From positions 1,961,501 through 2,025,500 of the forward strand of contig NC_092569.1 in the NCBI RefSeq assembly GCF_037975245.1: a stretch of DNA of 64,000 bases, in the 5' to 3' direction. The position numbers and the translations under genes were made by a program. The notes below the pieces were generated by a model that had not been told where the DNA came from, searched no databases, and saw nothing but the letters and a program-made list of their open reading frames with translations. The DNA comes from Apostichopus japonicus (lineage: Eukaryota; Echinodermata; Holothuroidea; Aspidochirotida; Stichopodidae). Of this stretch, positions 61,496 through 64,000 are shown piece by piece. Positions within the stretch are counted from its first letter, which is position 1. Each line of letters begins with the position of its first letter.

Positions 61496-62067
61496 AGGAT
61501 TGGTTCAGGTGTTAAACATGTCTATTTTATATGAAAGAGCACAAAAAGACAAAAAGAACAGTGAAGAAACAACCATGATAGCATGCTCTGTTAAGGAGAT
61601 ATGACACTTTGAAGATATCAAAATTTCTTTGAAAATGACTGGTGTAGAAAGACTAACTGTGAGGGTGTGATGTCACATCCTCACTTTCTTAACATGTGTG
61701 AATATATCTCTTTAAAAATTATTAACATTTTTTAACACATTTGAAAATAATATAATCAACAATTCTTCAGATGTTTAATCTCAAATACTTCCTTTGACAT
61801 ATATGAGATCTCCTGACATTTCTTTGGTTGAAAGTCATGAAATCTCACAAAATATTTAGGGAAAAAAAACAAAGACTTTTCAGGAATGTGAGGATGTGAC
61901 ATCACAGCTAGTCAGATTTCAGCAGTTTCTACACAATCTGATAAAACTTTAGATTTGAATATCTCTTTAACCGAAAAAGATATTTGAACAGTTTTTTTTC
62001 ACCATTGTGTTTCTTTTATTGTCCTCTTTCATATAACATAAACATGTATGAAAACTGAACAAATCCT
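61496..62067. mobile_element. TTAA-flanked MITE with long terminal inverted repeats
   Basis: The left end AGGATTGGTTCAGG and the minus-strand right end AGGATTTGTTCAG are inverted, and TTAA flanks both sides (61492-61495 and 62068-62071). Inverted homology extends about 170-190 bp inward (ATATGAAAGAG(C/G)ACAA, GTGATGTCACATCCTCAC). Total 572 bp with no transposase. TTAA target duplication is characteristic of piggyBac-type elements, so a piggyBac-like MITE is the best guess. Confidence 0.8.
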
Positions 62068-62071
62068 TTAA

Positions 62072-63161
62072 AGGTTCAGGAACCAATCCGTTCATGATGA
62101 CTGCATGGAAAGATAAAAGAAAGAGATACAAGTGGCAATGGGGTAACAATTTGTTGGTCATCGGATTAAAGTTACGTTACATAAATTACATTACATATCT
62201 AGGAATACATAACTAAAATGCTAAAGTATACCTTAGTCACACACTACAAACGTCAAAATGTTCGTGAATTTGATTCTTCTAGGAATGATTATAAAAGTTC
62301 AAAGTATGATGATGTGTTTGAAAGAAGCAGGCGACCACGAAGTTCAATTGCTCTGTTATGTATGACGCGCGCTTCCTGCACTTGATGCTATACCAGAGGA
62401 ATTTTATCATTATGGAATGCTTTCAGTTTTCTTCTTAATGTGAATTGAGATATAGTAAATTGCATAGGTTGAGTTATATTCTGTCAATAAACTTAACAGA
62501 TTTCTTTGATTAGTATTCTATATTTATGTATATTAATTATAAATATAAGGCTATACCTTATTTATGTATTGCTTACATAATAGTTTTAGATATACATACG
62601 TACGTAAAATAGATACAAACTTATGCGTATCTACTATGCACAAATGTGCATAGCTTTAATTATGAAATAATTTGAGACAGATTTACATACGTTATGCATG
62701 ATACACGTACATATTGCAAATACGCATGAGCATATACGCTATACATACATATAGGCGTAATCGTATATGCTATATATATACATACATAAATCCTTTAACT
62801 AGACTAGGGTCAATAAACTTCAATAAACCTCAAAACTAAAAAAAAACAAAAAAACCCGTTCCACACTAAACGTTCTTAGCGATATAAACTAATTAACGTA
62901 AACAATTAACGGAATATGTTCAGTGTTTGTACTTCATAGTTATCTTTCGTAAAAACAAAAAAAAAACATAAAAAAAAAGGCAAACAGAAGCTGAAATTTA
63001 GGGGCAAATACATAAACTTGTAATACTACATGAGTGGTATTTAAAACCACAACGTCACGTAAAACATTGTTAAGTAATTTAATGTCCATTTTCATACTCC
63101 TATACCTACATATTTTTAATTTAAATTTTTAAATTTTAATATTTTTTTAAATTTATACATC
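62072..63161. other. AT-rich non-coding stretch, probably including the ENPP 3' UTR
   Basis: Runs of TATATA/TACATA-like alternating sequence at 62560-62790 and A-rich tracts at 62835-62990. The part next to 63162 should contain the 3' untranslated region of the minus-strand ENPP gene. No other gene was seen. Confidence 0.4.
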
Positions 63162-63883
63162 TCAATTTGTCGTCAATGGCCAGTCCGTCCATATATCTCC
63201 CTTCTCATGAATTTTGGAACGGAGATAAATTTGCTCATAAGAGTTAAGATTTACATCTGGGTAAAATGACAGTCCCGTGAGAAGTTCAACATCTCGAATA
63301 CTAGCTCTGTGATGTTCCACATAGTCAGCTGATGTCTGAGAAAGAAGCAAAAAAACAAAGAAAAATGTTTTATTATTTGTATTTGGTAGCGGGATTTTTT
63401 TGTCTCTTTGCATATCAATTCATGCAATATACACCCATAACTAGAACACTGTAACCAAAAAGAGACCTTATGTGATTAAACTGATATTGTAGTCAGTTAT
63501 AAAGTTATTAACATTTTATTCCATCACTGAGGATCTGACGTCATCACCAGTTGAGCATTAAAGGGTTATTCCAGAGAATAAAGATATTTTAAACCTGAAT
63601 CATCTTACAAGCAAATCAGCCGTTACAAACATTACCAGCATTCCATTTTTCTTCTTGGACTGTAAAATATCAAGACTAAACATCTACCTAAAATCATCCT
63701 GACTAAAAAATTACTGCGACTGTTAAACAAAGATGTAACCTTGAACTCACTTGACAGGTGTAAATGCCATCCATATTGGGTAAAACGAAAGAAATAGTTT
63801 CAACGTCGGAACACGAGGCGGACATTACTTGATCACCGAAACATCGAGAAACGACCATAAAAAAGTGTGTTGGAAGTAACAGC
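63162..63883 (-). CDS. ENPP-family ectonucleotide pyrophosphatase/phosphodiesterase, last two exons (partial)
   Basis: Two 3' exons of a gene whose 5' part lies beyond the right edge. Exon 63883-63751 encodes LLLPTHFFMVVSRC and then CSDVETISFVLPN up to IYTCQ; exon 63335-63162 encodes TSADYVEHHRASIRDVELLT, GLSFYPDV and a short tail before the stop. Both have proper acceptors (CTCTTTCAG, TTTCTCAG) and the GTGAGT donor at 63750, joined in phase 0. P(T)H(F/Y)F near the start and the RDVELLTGLSFY block are hallmarks of the C-terminal nuclease-like domain of ENPP1/2/3-type proteins. In those proteins this domain is catalytically inert and packs on the phosphodiesterase domain that hydrolyses extracellular nucleotides or lysophospholipids. 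The catalytic domain is not in the window, so the subtype cannot be decided. Confidence 0.85.
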
Positions 63884-64000
63884 CTGAAAGAGATAAATAA
63901 TAATACAAAATTGAAACTGATTTATCATCATCAGAGAAACGGAAGAAACACACTCACACACACGCGCATTCATGTTTGTATTACATTCAGACCGAGGACC

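Noticed and set aside
63336-63413. N-terminal MQRDKKIPLPNTNN extension of the last ENPP exon.
   Set aside because: It is intron sequence upstream of a strong TTTCTCAG acceptor; the preceding exon joins directly in phase.

Overview
This window is eukaryotic nuclear DNA, most likely from a marine invertebrate and perhaps an echinoderm-like deuterostome. The evidence is multi-exon genes with GT-AG introns of about 0.4-1.2 kb, an AT-rich background, many hAT-type non-autonomous elements with 8-bp target duplications, tRNA-derived SINE heads, LINE tails and a 20-kb satellite array. No bacterial gene organisation is present. The phylum is inferred from repeat style and gene families and cannot be fixed without searches.

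Layout. 1-8.0 kb: non-coding, with a hAT-type MITE nested inside a second one (4.3-5.4 kb, both with perfect 8-bp duplications), a third MITE (7.26-7.58 kb) and a tRNA-Gly-like SINE (about 7.65-7.91 kb). 8.06-13.44 kb (+): a six-exon major-facilitator gene of monocarboxylate-transporter (SLC16) type, predicted 553 aa, with a 20-bp minisatellite in one intron. 14.5-46.3 kb: one large composite repeat. Its outer inverted arms (14.51-16.79 and 42.68-45.87 kb) and inner inverted arms (16.79-17.14 and 37.15-37.48 kb) surround about 20 kb of a roughly 320-bp satellite (about 60 monomers with higher-order structure). A degraded multi-exon gene (38.6-41.1 kb) lies between the inner and outer right arms, and two direct repeats flank it.

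46.3-52.6 kb: mostly non-coding, with degenerate 295-bp tandem repeats ending in a hairpin, one orphan ORF and a LINE reverse-transcriptase tail. 52.8-59.05 kb (-): a THAP-domain gene of at least eight exons, almost all in phase 0, in which one small exon has been tandemly triplicated; a TIR element sits in one of its introns. 59-62 kb: non-coding apart from a possible small terminal exon and a TTAA-flanked MITE. 63.16-63.88 kb (-): the last two exons of an ectonucleotide pyrophosphatase/phosphodiesterase (ENPP) gene that continues off the right edge.

The genes are unrelated neighbours: a solute carrier, a DNA-binding protein and an ecto-enzyme. The unusual part is the nested inverted-repeat/satellite composite and the way it surrounds a decayed host-type gene.
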